Positions 42,791-49,920 of a DNA stretch of 64,000 bases are shown in pieces (the first letter of the stretch is position 1; every line of letters begins with the position of its first letter). Both the position numbers and the translations under genes were made by a program. The stretch is taken from assembly GCA_965203505.1 (NCBI GenBank), contig OZ241880.1, positions 1,674,001 through 1,738,000 on the forward strand. Reading direction: 5' to 3'. Under the pieces are notes generated by a model. The model made no database searches. It saw nothing but the letters and a program-made list of their open reading frames with translations, and was not told the origin of the DNA. The stretch is from Bin127 sp965203505. GTDB taxonomy: Bacteria; Chloroflexota; Dehalococcoidia; Lucifugimonadales; Lucifugimonadaceae.

Positions 42791-43042
42791 GGTGTGGGCT
42801 CCAATCTAACGATGTTGGCGATTGCGTAATCAGCGACTCAATGTTAGCGCAGGGTGGGAGTTGCATGGATGGACAGGATGGAGGGGATGTTGGGGGTGTC
42901 TGAACCGCAGATTACGCTGATCCCGGTTCAAGTCCGGGACATGTTTTTGTGATGGGCTGTGATTTGAGGTTGATGGGTGGTTGGGTTGAGGTTTGGTTTA
43001 GGGCGCGTGGGTATGAAGGCGCGCCGGTATAAGGAGTTGGTG

Positions 43043-43109
43043 GGGCGACCACAAGGGTTCGCCGCAACGCGGTGTTTCGCAGGGCGACCACAAGGGTTCG
43101 CCCCTACGG
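43043..43109. repeat. Family C repeat, copies 1-2
   Basis: GGGCGACCACAAGGG followed by TTCGCC(CCTACGG), at 43043-43065 (truncated) and 43082-43109 (full). The ends GGGCGA and TCGCCC pair, giving a small hairpin. Two more copies lie at 43767 and 43964. Confidence 0.75.
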
Positions 43110-43351
43110 ATTAGTCTCATCGCCGCGGTAACGGGATGTTGGACTGGATCTCATTCCCATGTTCCAGCGTCTGCCCACGTTGCCAGACCGTGGGCCCGGT
43201 TGACGGCTGTAGAAAGGTTTGCCGTCTTCCATCGCTCGGTTGAACCCGAGCTGGTTGCTGTAGCCTCGGCCTCGTGGCGATCGAGGTTCGACATCTGCCG
43301 GATCGGCGAACGTTCGCCCAGCCCTTGGACGGGCCCCCATCGCCTTCGGCA

Positions 43352-43374
43352 CTTCCCCCGCCGAGCGGGGGAAG
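43352..43374. repeat. Family B hairpin, copy 1
   Basis: Perfect 10-base stem CTTCCCCCGC with complement GCGGGGGAAG, loop CGA. Its core CCCCCGC/GCGGGGG recurs at 43848. Confidence 0.7.
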
Positions 43375-43766
43375 CGAAAATGCTCACGAAGGGGAGGAAT
43401 TTCCGCCTGGCTCGTGTTGCGCCGCCTGCTTCATGCGGCGCGGCTGGACCTTGTAGCAGCGTTCGCTTCTAACGGGTCAGCGATCGGTAGGCCCGGGAGG
43501 GTAGTTTGTAGGTTGCGTCGCCATGGCTCGTGTCAAGATTTCGTTTTTGTTGTTTCGTCTTCGTGATCACGTTCCTGCGCGGTTTCCCGGTGGATCGCTG
43601 TCTAGTTGTGTTTTTCGATAGTGCCCGCACTCGTCAGCACGGCGATGAATGTTGTTAACAGTTCCTATGTTAGCACGGATGTTGCGAGAGTCAAATTTTT
43701 GCCTGAACCGGGGATTACGGGGATTTGGGGATTGGTGGGATTTTGTTGTTGGTTGTTTGGTTGCAT

Positions 43767-43794
43767 GGGCGCCCACAAGGGTTCGCCCCTACGG
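43767..43794. repeat. Family C repeat, copy 3
   Basis: GGGCGCCCACAAGGG plus TTCGCCCCTACGG; differs from the consensus at one base in the first half. Confidence 0.7.
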
Positions 43795-43829
43795 GTGGTG
43801 GTGCGAGTTCGAACTGGCGTTAGCGCGCC

Positions 43830-43870
43830 CCCTTTGTCCTTCGGACATTTCCCCCGCGGAGCGGGGGAAA
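43830..43870. repeat. Family B hairpin, copy 2
   Basis: Two consecutive hairpins: TTGTCC-TTC-GGACA and TTTCCCCCGC-GGA-GCGGGGGAAA. A shorter relative with TTGTCC...GGACATTTCCCC occurs at 52900. Confidence 0.7.
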
Positions 43871-43891
43871 CCCGGCCCCGCGTTCGCCCCC

Positions 43892-43960
43892 GGGCATACC
43901 CCTGCGTTCTTGTGTCGGTCTCTTGGGCTCCGCGTCCCCTTTCGCTGGGCGAAAGGGGAC
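43892..43960. repeat. Family A hairpin repeat, copy 3
   Basis: Begins GGGCATACCCCTGCG, then GGCTCCGCGTCCCC, and ends with CCCCTTTCGC-TGG-GCGAAAGGGG. Same orientation as the other family A copies. Confidence 0.7.
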
Positions 43961-43963
43961 AGT

Positions 43964-43991
43964 GGGCGACCACAAGGGATCGCCCCTACGG
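43964..43991. repeat. Family C repeat, copy 4
   Basis: GGGCGACCACAAGGG plus ATCGCCCCTACGG, three bases after family A copy 3, showing the two families can be adjacent. Confidence 0.7.
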
Positions 43992-44055
43992 TGTGTAGAT
44001 TGCGGCGGTCTCCGTGGTCGATGATGGGCGTGATAGAGGGGAGATTCCTCGCTAC

Positions 44056-44143
44056 GCTCGGAATGACGCATGGTTGCGCTCGGAATGACGCATGGCTGCG
44101 CTGGGAATGACGTATGGGTGGGCTGGGAATGACGTATGGGTGG
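44056..44143. repeat. 22-base tandem array, four units
   Basis: Units start at 44056, 44078, 44100 and 44122, each GCT(C/G)GGAATGACG followed by (C/T)ATGG(T/C/G)TG(C/G). Units 1-2 and 3-4 form two sub-types, so the array grew by duplication. It ends ten bases before the stop of the repeat-rich lipoprotein gene. Confidence 0.85.
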
Positions 44144-44152
44144 GAAGGGGCG

Positions 44153-44617
44153 TTATCTGTTCAGGGCTGCTTGGCAGGCGGCGGTGATTTGGGTTGGATT
44201 GTTGGGGTTTAGTTGGTTGGCTGCGCCTTCCAGTTGGTCTGCGGCCCATTGGGCGGCTTTTTCTGCGTTGCCGGGTGTTGGGTTTTCGAGATAGGTTTCG
44301 CAGGGGTTGCCTTCGTTGAAGCCTTCGAATTTCGTTGCGGTAGGTGCCTGTTTGAAACCTTCAGCCCGCGTGACGGTAGGTGCTTGCTTGAAGCCTTCGA
44401 ATTTTTCGGCAGTTGGCGCTTCTTTGAAGCCCTCAAATTTGGCGATCGTGGGTGCTGCCGAAACGGTAGGTGCGACTTCGACAGTGGGGGCGCGTCCGAT
44501 GGTGGGGACAGGTCGGAATTCGGAGTTGTAGTCTGCGACCTCTAAGTCTTCACATGCGGCAAGGAGCGCGGCGGCGGTAGCGACGGCGAGTACGGGAATG
44601 ATTTTGATTGTCGTCAT
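44153..44617 (-). CDS. Lipoprotein with tandem 15-residue repeats
   Basis: 154 residues. The signal peptide ends AALLAACED, lipidated Cys at about 22. The middle has two APTV-type units (RAPTVEVAPTVSAAPT) and then four imperfect repeats of the type APTxxKFEGFKQ. The C-terminal 50 residues form a small helical domain, NPCETYLENPTPGNAEKAAQ and onwards, with two Cys that may pair. Start at the ATG 44617 (another ATG nine bases upstream). No family recognised. The repeats probably act as a stalk. Confidence 0.6.
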   Translation of the reverse strand: MTTIKIIPVLAVATAAALLAACEDLEVADYNSEFRPVPTIGRAPTVEVAPTVSAAPTIAKFEGFKEAPTAEKFEGFKQAPTVTRAEGFKQAPTATKFEGFNEGNPCETYLENPTPGNAEKAAQWAADQLEGAANQLNPNNPTQITAACQAALNR

Positions 44618-44660
44618 TCGGTCCAAATCGAATTACGTGGCGCGAGAGTCTGACTAGTGG

Positions 44661-45488
44661 TTAATGGGTGTTCCGCTTCGGTTTGTTGCGCCCGAACCTT
44701 ACCCATACGTCGTCGGGGCCTGTGCTCATAACGGTGATTATCTCAGGGAAACTTTCCAAGAGATCAATCATCTTTGAGTAACCCAGCTCTCGGACGCTGA
44801 AATTGGGATTGAACCGTTTCATCATTCGGTACATGTTCAACGGCGTTGCACGGCGTCTTTCGCTTCCCAGTCTCGTCAAAGATCGACGGATCAGAATACG
44901 AGTCTCATTCCGGTGAGGGCGCTTCATCGGCCTGTTGACTACCTTGGTCGTGTTTCTTCTAGACCGCTTGTTGTTTGGAGATGGACCTGCTTCGACGGCG
45001 TTGGATTTAGGCAATTGATTGTGACCGTCGAGCATCATGATGCGGTCGGTGGTGGCTCGGATTCGGCGATTTTTGAGCGACTTGCTACCGGCGACGAAGA
45101 CGGTTTTTCCCATTTTGCGCAACCGCTGGTACAGGGGTATGAAACCTTGATCGGACGACATGACAACAAATGTATCGATATCTAGCCGAGGGTCGTAGAC
45201 CAACTCCATGGCCTCGATCACGAGTCGAAAGTCGGAGCCGTTGTGACCGGGCGCTTGTTGGGTTTGGTTAATCACTTTGAACCCGTCGGCGCGCCAATCT
45301 ATTTTTTTGCAAATTCGATTTTTGGTCCAATTACCTATCGCGAGTTTGACAACGATGTTCCCGTAGCCGTTCAACTGCGTCATCAGGGATTCGATTCGCT
45401 GCGGGTTAGATCCGTTTTCTGCGTCGATGAGGACGGCGATGTTTGGTTGCGAGGCGATGGGTTTAGGGTGGTCTCCATTGTTATTCAT
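44661..45488 (-). CDS. NYN-domain ribonuclease with C-terminal LOTUS/OST-HTH domain
   Basis: 275 residues. The N-terminal NYN (PIN-like) domain has the acidic metal-site residues Asp 22 (VLIDAENG), Asp 86 (NGSDFRLVIEAME) and Asp 113 (VMSSDQGFIPL). A basic linker of about 50 residues follows, and the C-terminal 75 residues (LIRRSLTRLGSERRRATPLN to DDVWVRFGRNKP) look like an OST-HTH/LOTUS RNA-binding domain. The combination is known from LabA-like proteins in bacteria and MARF1 in animals; RNA cleavage or RNA control is expected. It stands alone. No clear ribosome binding site noted. Confidence 0.82.
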   Translation of the reverse strand: MNNNGDHPKPIASQPNIAVLIDAENGSNPQRIESLMTQLNGYGNIVVKLAIGNWTKNRICKKIDWRADGFKVINQTQQAPGHNGSDFRLVIEAMELVYDPRLDIDTFVVMSSDQGFIPLYQRLRKMGKTVFVAGSKSLKNRRIRATTDRIMMLDGHNQLPKSNAVEAGPSPNNKRSRRNTTKVVNRPMKRPHRNETRILIRRSLTRLGSERRRATPLNMYRMMKRFNPNFSVRELGYSKMIDLLESFPEIITVMSTGPDDVWVRFGRNKPKRNTH

Positions 45489-45566
45489 ACAGATATTCTA
45501 ATACATGGCTGTGTTGAGCGGGGGTACGGGGAATGAGGGATTGTGGTGGTTTTTACCGTGTTGGCC

Positions 45567-45634
45567 GGGCATCCCCTGCGTTCGCTTCGCTCCGCGTCCC
45601 CGTCGTCGGTCATATTGGGCTTCGCGAAGGGGAC
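45567..45634. repeat. Family A hairpin repeat, copy 4
   Basis: GGGCATCCCCTGCGTTCG, CTTCGCTCCGCGTCCCC, then a diverged middle and GCGAAGGGGAC. Confidence 0.7.
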
Positions 45635-45876
45635 GTTTGCGCAATCTCGGCGGCCGGCCCTAGACGATTCGGTCCCCCCGTCCACGGGGGAAATGTCAGA
45701 TGGACAAGGGGGCGCGAAGTTACCGGGTTGCCCAACGCCCTTCTAGATAGACGTTCCGTCCGCTGAAGCGCCGGCTTTCGCCGGAATGACGTGGGTGGCA
45801 TCGTAATGACGTGAGTTTTGGGGAGGTCTCGCCTTCGCCGGGATGGCGGCGATTTTGCAAACGTTGCGAAGGGGAC

Positions 45877-45927
45877 GGGCATACCCCGCTCGCTTCGCTC
45901 GCGCCCCTTTCGTTGCACGAAAGGGGC
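45877..45927. repeat. Family A hairpin repeat, copy 5 (after fumC)
   Basis: GGGCATACCCCGCTCG, CTTCGCTCGCG, then a perfect 11-base stem GCCCCTTTCGT-TGC-ACGAAAGGGGC. The hairpin ends seven bases from the fumC stop codon, so it lies where a terminator for fumC would be. Confidence 0.8.
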
Positions 45928-45934
45928 TTTAGCT

Positions 45935-47347
45935 TTAGCCGCTGGCGGAGATGTTGGGGTTGGGTTCTGTCATGGAGAAGGGGTCTAGGGCGGCGTCTAG
46001 CGCTTCTTCGTCTAGGTTGGTTTGGCGGAGGGCTACTTGGCGGATGGTTTCGCCGGTTTGGGATGCTTCGTGGGCGATTGCGGCTGCGGCGTCGTAGCCG
46101 ATGATGGGGGCTAGTGCGGTGCAGATTGCGAGTCCTTGGGCGACCATGGAGGGGCCTTGATCGGTGGCTTCGATGCCGGATACGCATTGGCGTTGTAGGT
46201 TGATGCAAGAAGAAGCGAGAAGGTTGATCGACTCGAGGAGGTTATGCGCGGCAACCGGCATCATGACGTTGAGTTCGAAGTTGCCGGACTGTCCGGCGAT
46301 GGCGATTGTGGTGTCGTTTCCGATGACTTGTGCGCAGACCATCGTTGCGGACTCGGCGATGACGGGGTTGACCTTGCCAGGCATGATGGATGAGCCGGGT
46401 TGGACTTCGGGCAGTGCGATTTCGCCGATGCCGGCGCGGGGGCCGGATCCGAGCCAGCGGAGGTCGTTGCAGATCTTCATGAGGCTTACGGCGACGGTTT
46501 TGAGTGCGCCGGATGCGGAGACTACGGGGTCGATGGTGCTTTGGGACTGGAAGTGGTTGTCGGTCTCGGAGAATGAGATGCTGGTTCGTTCGGCGAGTTT
46601 CGCGATTACGCGTTTGGCGAATTCGGGGTGCATTCCAATGCCAGTACCGACGGCGGTGCCACCTAGGGGCAGGACGGCGAGTTCGTCGAGGGCACGTTGG
46701 ACGCGCTGGCGTCCGTATTCGAGTTGCCCGGCGTAGCCCAGGAACTCTTGGCCGAGGCGGATCGGCGTGGCGTCTTGGAGGTGAGTGCGACCGGTCTTGA
46801 CGACGTTCCAGAACTCGTCGCTTTTGGCGCGAAGGCCGTCTTCGAGTTCTTGCATGGCGGGTAGGAGAGTGTCTGCGATGGCGACGGCGGCGGCGACTTG
46901 GATGGCGGTAGGGATGACGTCGTTGGAGGACTGGCCTTTATTGACGTGATCGTTGGGGTGAATGGGGTCGCGGGAACCGAGTTCGCCACCGAGGGCTTCG
47001 ATTGCGACGTTTGAGATGACCTCGTTGGCGTTCATGTTGGTCGACGTGCCGGAGCCGGTCTGGAAGATGTCAACCACGAACGAGTCATCGAACTCGCCAT
47101 CGATCACGCGCTGAGCCGCCGCGACGATGGCGGCTGAGCGTTCAGCGTCGAGGGCGTCGAGATCGAGGTTGACTTCGGCGGCGCATTGTTTCACCTGGGC
47201 GATGGCGCGGATGAATGAGCGGCTGAAGCGGAGGTCGGAGATGGGGAAGTTGAGTTCAGCGCGTCGGGTGTTTGCGCCGTAGTAGGCGTTTGCGGGGACG
47301 TCTAGGACACCCATGGAGTCTTGTTCGGAGCGGAAGTTTTGTGTCAT
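45935..47347 (-). CDS. fumC: Class II fumarate hydratase
   Basis: 470-residue member of the fumarase/aspartase superfamily; converts fumarate to malate in the TCA cycle. The signature GSSIMPGKVNP is near residue 320, with TGSGTSTNMNANEV near 100 and HPNDHVNKGQSSND near 130 as substrate-binding loops. The length and absence of aspartase-specific residues favour fumarase, although aspartate ammonia-lyase cannot be excluded. Single gene, followed by a family A hairpin. Confidence 0.92.
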   Translation of the reverse strand: MTQNFRSEQDSMGVLDVPANAYYGANTRRAELNFPISDLRFSRSFIRAIAQVKQCAAEVNLDLDALDAERSAAIVAAAQRVIDGEFDDSFVVDIFQTGSGTSTNMNANEVISNVAIEALGGELGSRDPIHPNDHVNKGQSSNDVIPTAIQVAAAVAIADTLLPAMQELEDGLRAKSDEFWNVVKTGRTHLQDATPIRLGQEFLGYAGQLEYGRQRVQRALDELAVLPLGGTAVGTGIGMHPEFAKRVIAKLAERTSISFSETDNHFQSQSTIDPVVSASGALKTVAVSLMKICNDLRWLGSGPRAGIGEIALPEVQPGSSIMPGKVNPVIAESATMVCAQVIGNDTTIAIAGQSGNFELNVMMPVAAHNLLESINLLASSCINLQRQCVSGIEATDQGPSMVAQGLAICTALAPIIGYDAAAAIAHEASQTGETIRQVALRQTNLDEEALDAALDPFSMTEPNPNISASG

Positions 47348-47384
47348 AGGTTTGGCACGATACCTCGCGGTGTTTGTGGCGCTT

Positions 47385-47759
47385 TTAATGCGGTTTCTCG
47401 ATGGTCACATCGCCGTTGACCTTGAATTCGACGCAGCCTGTCCAAGACGGCAAAGCGTCCATGCCGAGGAGTCGGCTCCCGGAACCAAAATCCATAGCGA
47501 TCATGCTTCGGGATTCACCATCGACCAATGCCTCTACACGATAAGAGTTCACTATCTCGGATCGATCATCCGCGAATCGAACCGCTCGATTCATAAAGGG
47601 TGTCTTTTTGAGCACGTCCAAAACCGAAGCAGGAAGCCCTAATTCACCGTTGAATCCGGTGTCCAACTTGACCTCGAAATTCCTGTATTGGCCCGAGTGA
47701 TCGCGCAATTGAATACTGATCATCGGTTGCAGTTTGTCGTCTACTTTGCCTTGGATCAT
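47385..47759 (-). CDS. Retropepsin-like (clan AA) aspartic protease, module copy 1
   Basis: 124 residues with a single pepsin-type half domain: VKLDTGFNGELGLPASVL carries the catalytic DTG at about residues 33-35, and the later hydrophobic-Gly motif RLLGMDAL near 93 matches the second conserved element of retropepsins. Such proteins act as homodimers. It overlaps by four bases the end of a small partner gene upstream, and the same pair recurs at 58.5-59.1 kb. Substrate and function unknown. Confidence 0.75.
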   Translation of the reverse strand: MIQGKVDDKLQPMISIQLRDHSGQYRNFEVKLDTGFNGELGLPASVLDVLKKTPFMNRAVRFADDRSEIVNSYRVEALVDGESRSMIAMDFGSGSRLLGMDALPSWTGCVEFKVNGDVTIEKPH

Positions 47760-48046
47760 TCGGCATCACGGTACAGCACGGTTGATGGCAATGGCACGTA
47801 GTAAACGTAATCAGAACCGACACGAGCGATGTACGTGACGGGTTTGTCGCATTTTCGTAGCAACTCCTCGTATGCCCCGCTTTCGTTCATCCCTACTACA
47901 TATTGCAACGTATGACCGTCGATTACGACGATTCTGCCTTTGTGTTCGTCGATAAGTTGGTCGAGGAGTTCTTCTTCGTAGAATCGCTTGGCGCGTTCAA
48001 CGAGACGTTTTTCCTCTTCTACTGGCAATCCTTGCTGGGTAGGCAT
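47756..48046 (-). CDS. Small partner protein of the retropepsin module (DUF5678-like), copy 1
   Basis: 96 residues from the ATG at 48046, which has GGAG nine bases upstream; the frame stays open to 48190, but that extension translates a family A repeat. A charged helix (EEEKRLVERAKRFYEEELLD) precedes a strand-rich core with HKGRIVVIDGH, then YEELLRKC and VTYIARVGSDYVYYVP. The KGRxVxID pattern and the terminal strand resemble DUF5678-type proteins (inference). The paralogue at 58853 shares the RAK-x-YY helix, the DQL and the KGRxVxID motif. Role unknown; perhaps substrate, regulator or antitoxin of the protease. Confidence 0.65.
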   Translation of the reverse strand: MPTQQGLPVEEEKRLVERAKRFYEEELLDQLIDEHKGRIVVIDGHTLQYVVGMNESGAYEELLRKCDKPVTYIARVGSDYVYYVPLPSTVLYRDAE

Positions 48047-48151
48047 TAGTCGGTTCTCCAGTTGCGATAAAAGCGGATCGGTAAAGCGGTGGCTTACGTC
48101 ATTTTGCCACATAGTTACTATTATTGCAACCCCGTCGTGCTGCCGGTCCCC

Positions 48152-48197
48152 GGGCATACCCCGCTCGCTCGCGCCCCTTTCACCGTGCAAAAGGGGC
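48152..48197. repeat. Family A hairpin repeat, copy 6 (after CMD gene)
   Basis: GGGCATACCCCGCTCG, CTCGCGCCCCTTT, loop, AAAGGGGC. The hairpin ends seven bases from the stop of the carboxymuconolactone-decarboxylase-like gene. Confidence 0.78.
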
Positions 48198-48204
48198 GAA
48201 GTGG

Positions 48205-48597
48205 CTATTCGTTGGCGTGGCGTTCGTCGTAGTCTTTGAAGGCTTGCTCGGCGGCGTTGAGGGCGTTGACGGCTGCGGGGAATCCGCCGTAGAAGAGCAT
48301 CTGGGTGATGAGTTCGACGATCTGCTCTTTGGTCCAGCCGTAGTTGAGAGCGCCGGTGATGTGTCCGGGTAGCTGGTTCGGTTTGTCAAGGACGATGAGT
48401 GCGGCGACGGTGCAGATGCTTCGGATGTTGGTGGGGAGGGTTTCGCGTTGGTAGATGTGTCCGAAGAGGGTTGCGTTGATGAGGTCGAAGGCATCGTCGG
48501 TAACGCCTTCGGTGATCGGGTTTGGTTTCGGTGCGCCGTCGTAGTACCAGTCGCGCCATTCTTTGGATTTTGCTAGGAGTTCTTCGTAGTTGTGCAT
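48205..48597 (-). CDS. Carboxymuconolactone decarboxylase family protein
   Basis: 130 residues, all-helical. The pattern IRSICTVAALIVLDKPNQLPGHITGALNYGWTKEQIVELI (pieces IRSICTVAALIVLD and HITGALNYGWTKEQI) is the CMD/AhpD-like core, with a conserved His near 84. The family includes decarboxylases and peroxidase-like proteins; a CxxC of AhpD type is absent, so a gamma-carboxymuconolactone decarboxylase-like role is more likely. AAGGA lies eight bases before the ATG. Confidence 0.85.
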   Translation of the reverse strand: MHNYEELLAKSKEWRDWYYDGAPKPNPITEGVTDDAFDLINATLFGHIYQRETLPTNIRSICTVAALIVLDKPNQLPGHITGALNYGWTKEQIVELITQMLFYGGFPAAVNALNAAEQAFKDYDERHANE

Positions 48598-48785
48598 GGG
48601 GGTGTCCTTTCGGTGGTGGGTGGGGCGCTTTTTTGGTGCGCGTGGTATTCAATTTTAGGTGTAGGGGGAGACCGTACCGGAATGTTGTCACTGCACGGCG
48701 TGTTTACCGTCGTAGCCAGCGTCCAAATTGAAGTGTGAAAATGTCGAACAGTTGCGTCAGTAGCTACTCGGTGCGGACGTAGCAG

Positions 48786-49721
48786 TCACAGTCCTGAACG
48801 TGATGGTCGGCGTACTTGGTCATTGCGAGTGTTTAGCCAGATTAAGTATGCTATTGAAGCCAAAACGCTCAGGGCTATCAGAAGCCAAGTGATTATGGCA
48901 CCCCACATCCAGAAGCTTCCACCATTGCCACGTGATTCACCTTCTTCTAAGCTAGTTTCGGCGATATCATTCGCGACTCGAGGATAGCCTTTCTCGAGCC
49001 AACGATACGCCAACGAATCTACCCATTGGGGCGTACCGGATTCAACACTTTCGAGATATCGACGAGTGTCCAAGTAGGCTTCTGTCGCGGATTGAACATT
49101 GTGCTCCAACCGATCCCTGACGGTATCGGCCGAGATTACCGCGATGCCGACGATGCGAAATCGGCGCGGGGTCTGCACGTCGTGTTCATAGTCGAGCGTA
49201 CGGTACCGCCCCGCGATTACTTCCGTTTTGATGCTCCTCGGAGCGTGTCCTCGTACGATTACGACCTTAACTTCCAAATCGCCATGCAACTCTGGCAACA
49301 CAGCGCGTTCCCGATCTACTGTGAAAATGTCGGTTGAACGGTCGGACGTATTAAAGACTTCGACAATGCCTTCCCAGTCGACTAAGTCGCTTTCGACTCG
49401 CAAAGTTGGCATTTCACCTGCTTGAAGATTGAATTCGCAACTGCCCGTGATCAGTGAATCTTGGACGACGAAGTGTTCATCACCTGTTGGAATCTTGTTG
49501 TCTCCTTTCAGATCACCATCGACATCGACGAAAAACTCGCAATTCTCTGCTTCGATGTCGGGCGCTTGTGCCGAGGCTGTTCCAACGGACGTAGCGTGGA
49601 GTGCAATCGCAACGACTAAAATGGCAAAGATAGCCGGAATTTGTTGAACTGTCGCCGATACGCATCGCCAATCCGCGACACCCAAGTTTACGTTGCGATT
49701 GATGGTTGGAAACGCAGACAT
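48786..49721 (-). CDS. Exported protein with C-terminal membrane anchor (unknown)
   Basis: 311 residues from the ATG at 49721 with GAGG nine bases upstream (the frame is open to 49778). A long basic N-region leads into a signal sequence (IPAIFAILVVAIALHATSVG) with a probable cleavage after SAQA. The outer domain of about 180 residues has many strands, including DVDGDLKGDNKIPTG, which resembles a Ca-binding or CARDB-like edge. A helical segment (SATEAYLDTRRYLESVE) and a C-terminal span WGAIITWLLIALSVLASIAYL follow. No family recognised. It is the next gene after the tubulin-like gene on the same strand. Confidence 0.6.
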   Translation of the reverse strand: MSAFPTINRNVNLGVADWRCVSATVQQIPAIFAILVVAIALHATSVGTASAQAPDIEAENCEFFVDVDGDLKGDNKIPTGDEHFVVQDSLITGSCEFNLQAGEMPTLRVESDLVDWEGIVEVFNTSDRSTDIFTVDRERAVLPELHGDLEVKVVIVRGHAPRSIKTEVIAGRYRTLDYEHDVQTPRRFRIVGIAVISADTVRDRLEHNVQSATEAYLDTRRYLESVESGTPQWVDSLAYRWLEKGYPRVANDIAETSLEEGESRGNGGSFWMWGAIITWLLIALSVLASIAYLIWLNTRNDQVRRPSRSGL

Positions 49722-49743
49722 ACCGAGACACCTCGTAGACTGA

Positions 49744-49920
49744 TTAAGGTCCCGTTTCGGACAGCCCTTCAGGGACATGGACGCTGTAGTAGCGCGCGAA
49801 TTCTCGATGTCTGCTCTTATCGGCGACCAGCATGTCGTGTTGTGCTTTTATCTCGTCGTGTGTGCTGATGTCCGAGAATCCGTCTTCCGGACGGCATCTT
49901 GCGAGAGTGAGCAGACTGAA
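49744..49920 (-). other. In-frame open segment after the amber stop of the tubulin-like gene
   Basis: Immediately after the TAG at 49921-49923 the same frame continues for 58 sense codons to a TAA at 49744. The translation looks protein-like: CRPEDGFSDISTHDEIKAQ followed by HDMLVADKSRHREFARYY and SVHVPEGLSETGP. There is no ATG, GTG or TTG until codon 30 and no ribosome binding site, so it is either a C-terminal extension lost by a nonsense mutation, reached by read-through, or joined in a miscalled base. Confidence 0.45.

Larger units (their letters stand above)
42791..44152. other. 1.36 kb gene desert filled with short repeats
   Basis: No frame here looks like a protein with family support. 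It holds four copies of a GGGCGACCACAAGGG repeat, two strong CCCCCGC/GCGGGGG hairpins, one family A repeat and a 22-base tandem array, listed separately. The 43100-43480 part has several further GC-rich inverted repeats (GGCGAACGTTCGCC at 43305; GCGCCGC/GCGGCGC near 43430) and might encode a structured RNA. A stem TCCCGG-loop-CCGGGA followed by TTTTT at 42925-42952 could be a terminator on the + strand. Confidence 0.6.
45489..45934. other. Intergenic region with repeats
   Basis: About 450 bases without a supported gene, containing family A copies 4 and 5, a CCCCCGT/ACGGGGG hairpin near 45675 and one family D element (GCGCCGGCTTTCGCCGGAATGACG split as stem GCCGGC...GCCGG at 45768-45791). Frames here translate repeats only. 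Confidence 0.6.

Noticed and set aside
42925..42952. CCCGGTTCAAGTCCGGG looks like a tRNA T arm
   Set aside because: No D arm, anticodon arm or acceptor stem can be built around it; more likely part of a dispersed repeat or a terminator.
43104..43387. Overlapping 78-82 codon frames on the minus strand
   Set aside because: Two frames over the same GC-rich repeat zone with Arg/Gly-rich composition; neither has support as a gene.
43370..43480. GGGGAGGAATTTCC resembling the RNase P P4 motif
   Set aside because: The other universal RNase P motifs, such as ACAGAACCCGGCTTA and GGTGCGGTAAGAGC, are missing.
44213..44545. 110-codon frame on the plus strand
   Set aside because: Exactly antisense to the repeat region of the lipoprotein gene; repetitive shadow.
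45935..47347. Aspartate ammonia-lyase instead of fumarase
   Set aside because: Substrate loops and length fit fumarase better; the shared superfamily signature alone cannot decide fully.
48047..48190. N-terminal extension of the small partner protein gene
   Set aside because: It translates a family A repeat (GERGASERGMPG); ATG 48046 has a proper ribosome binding site.
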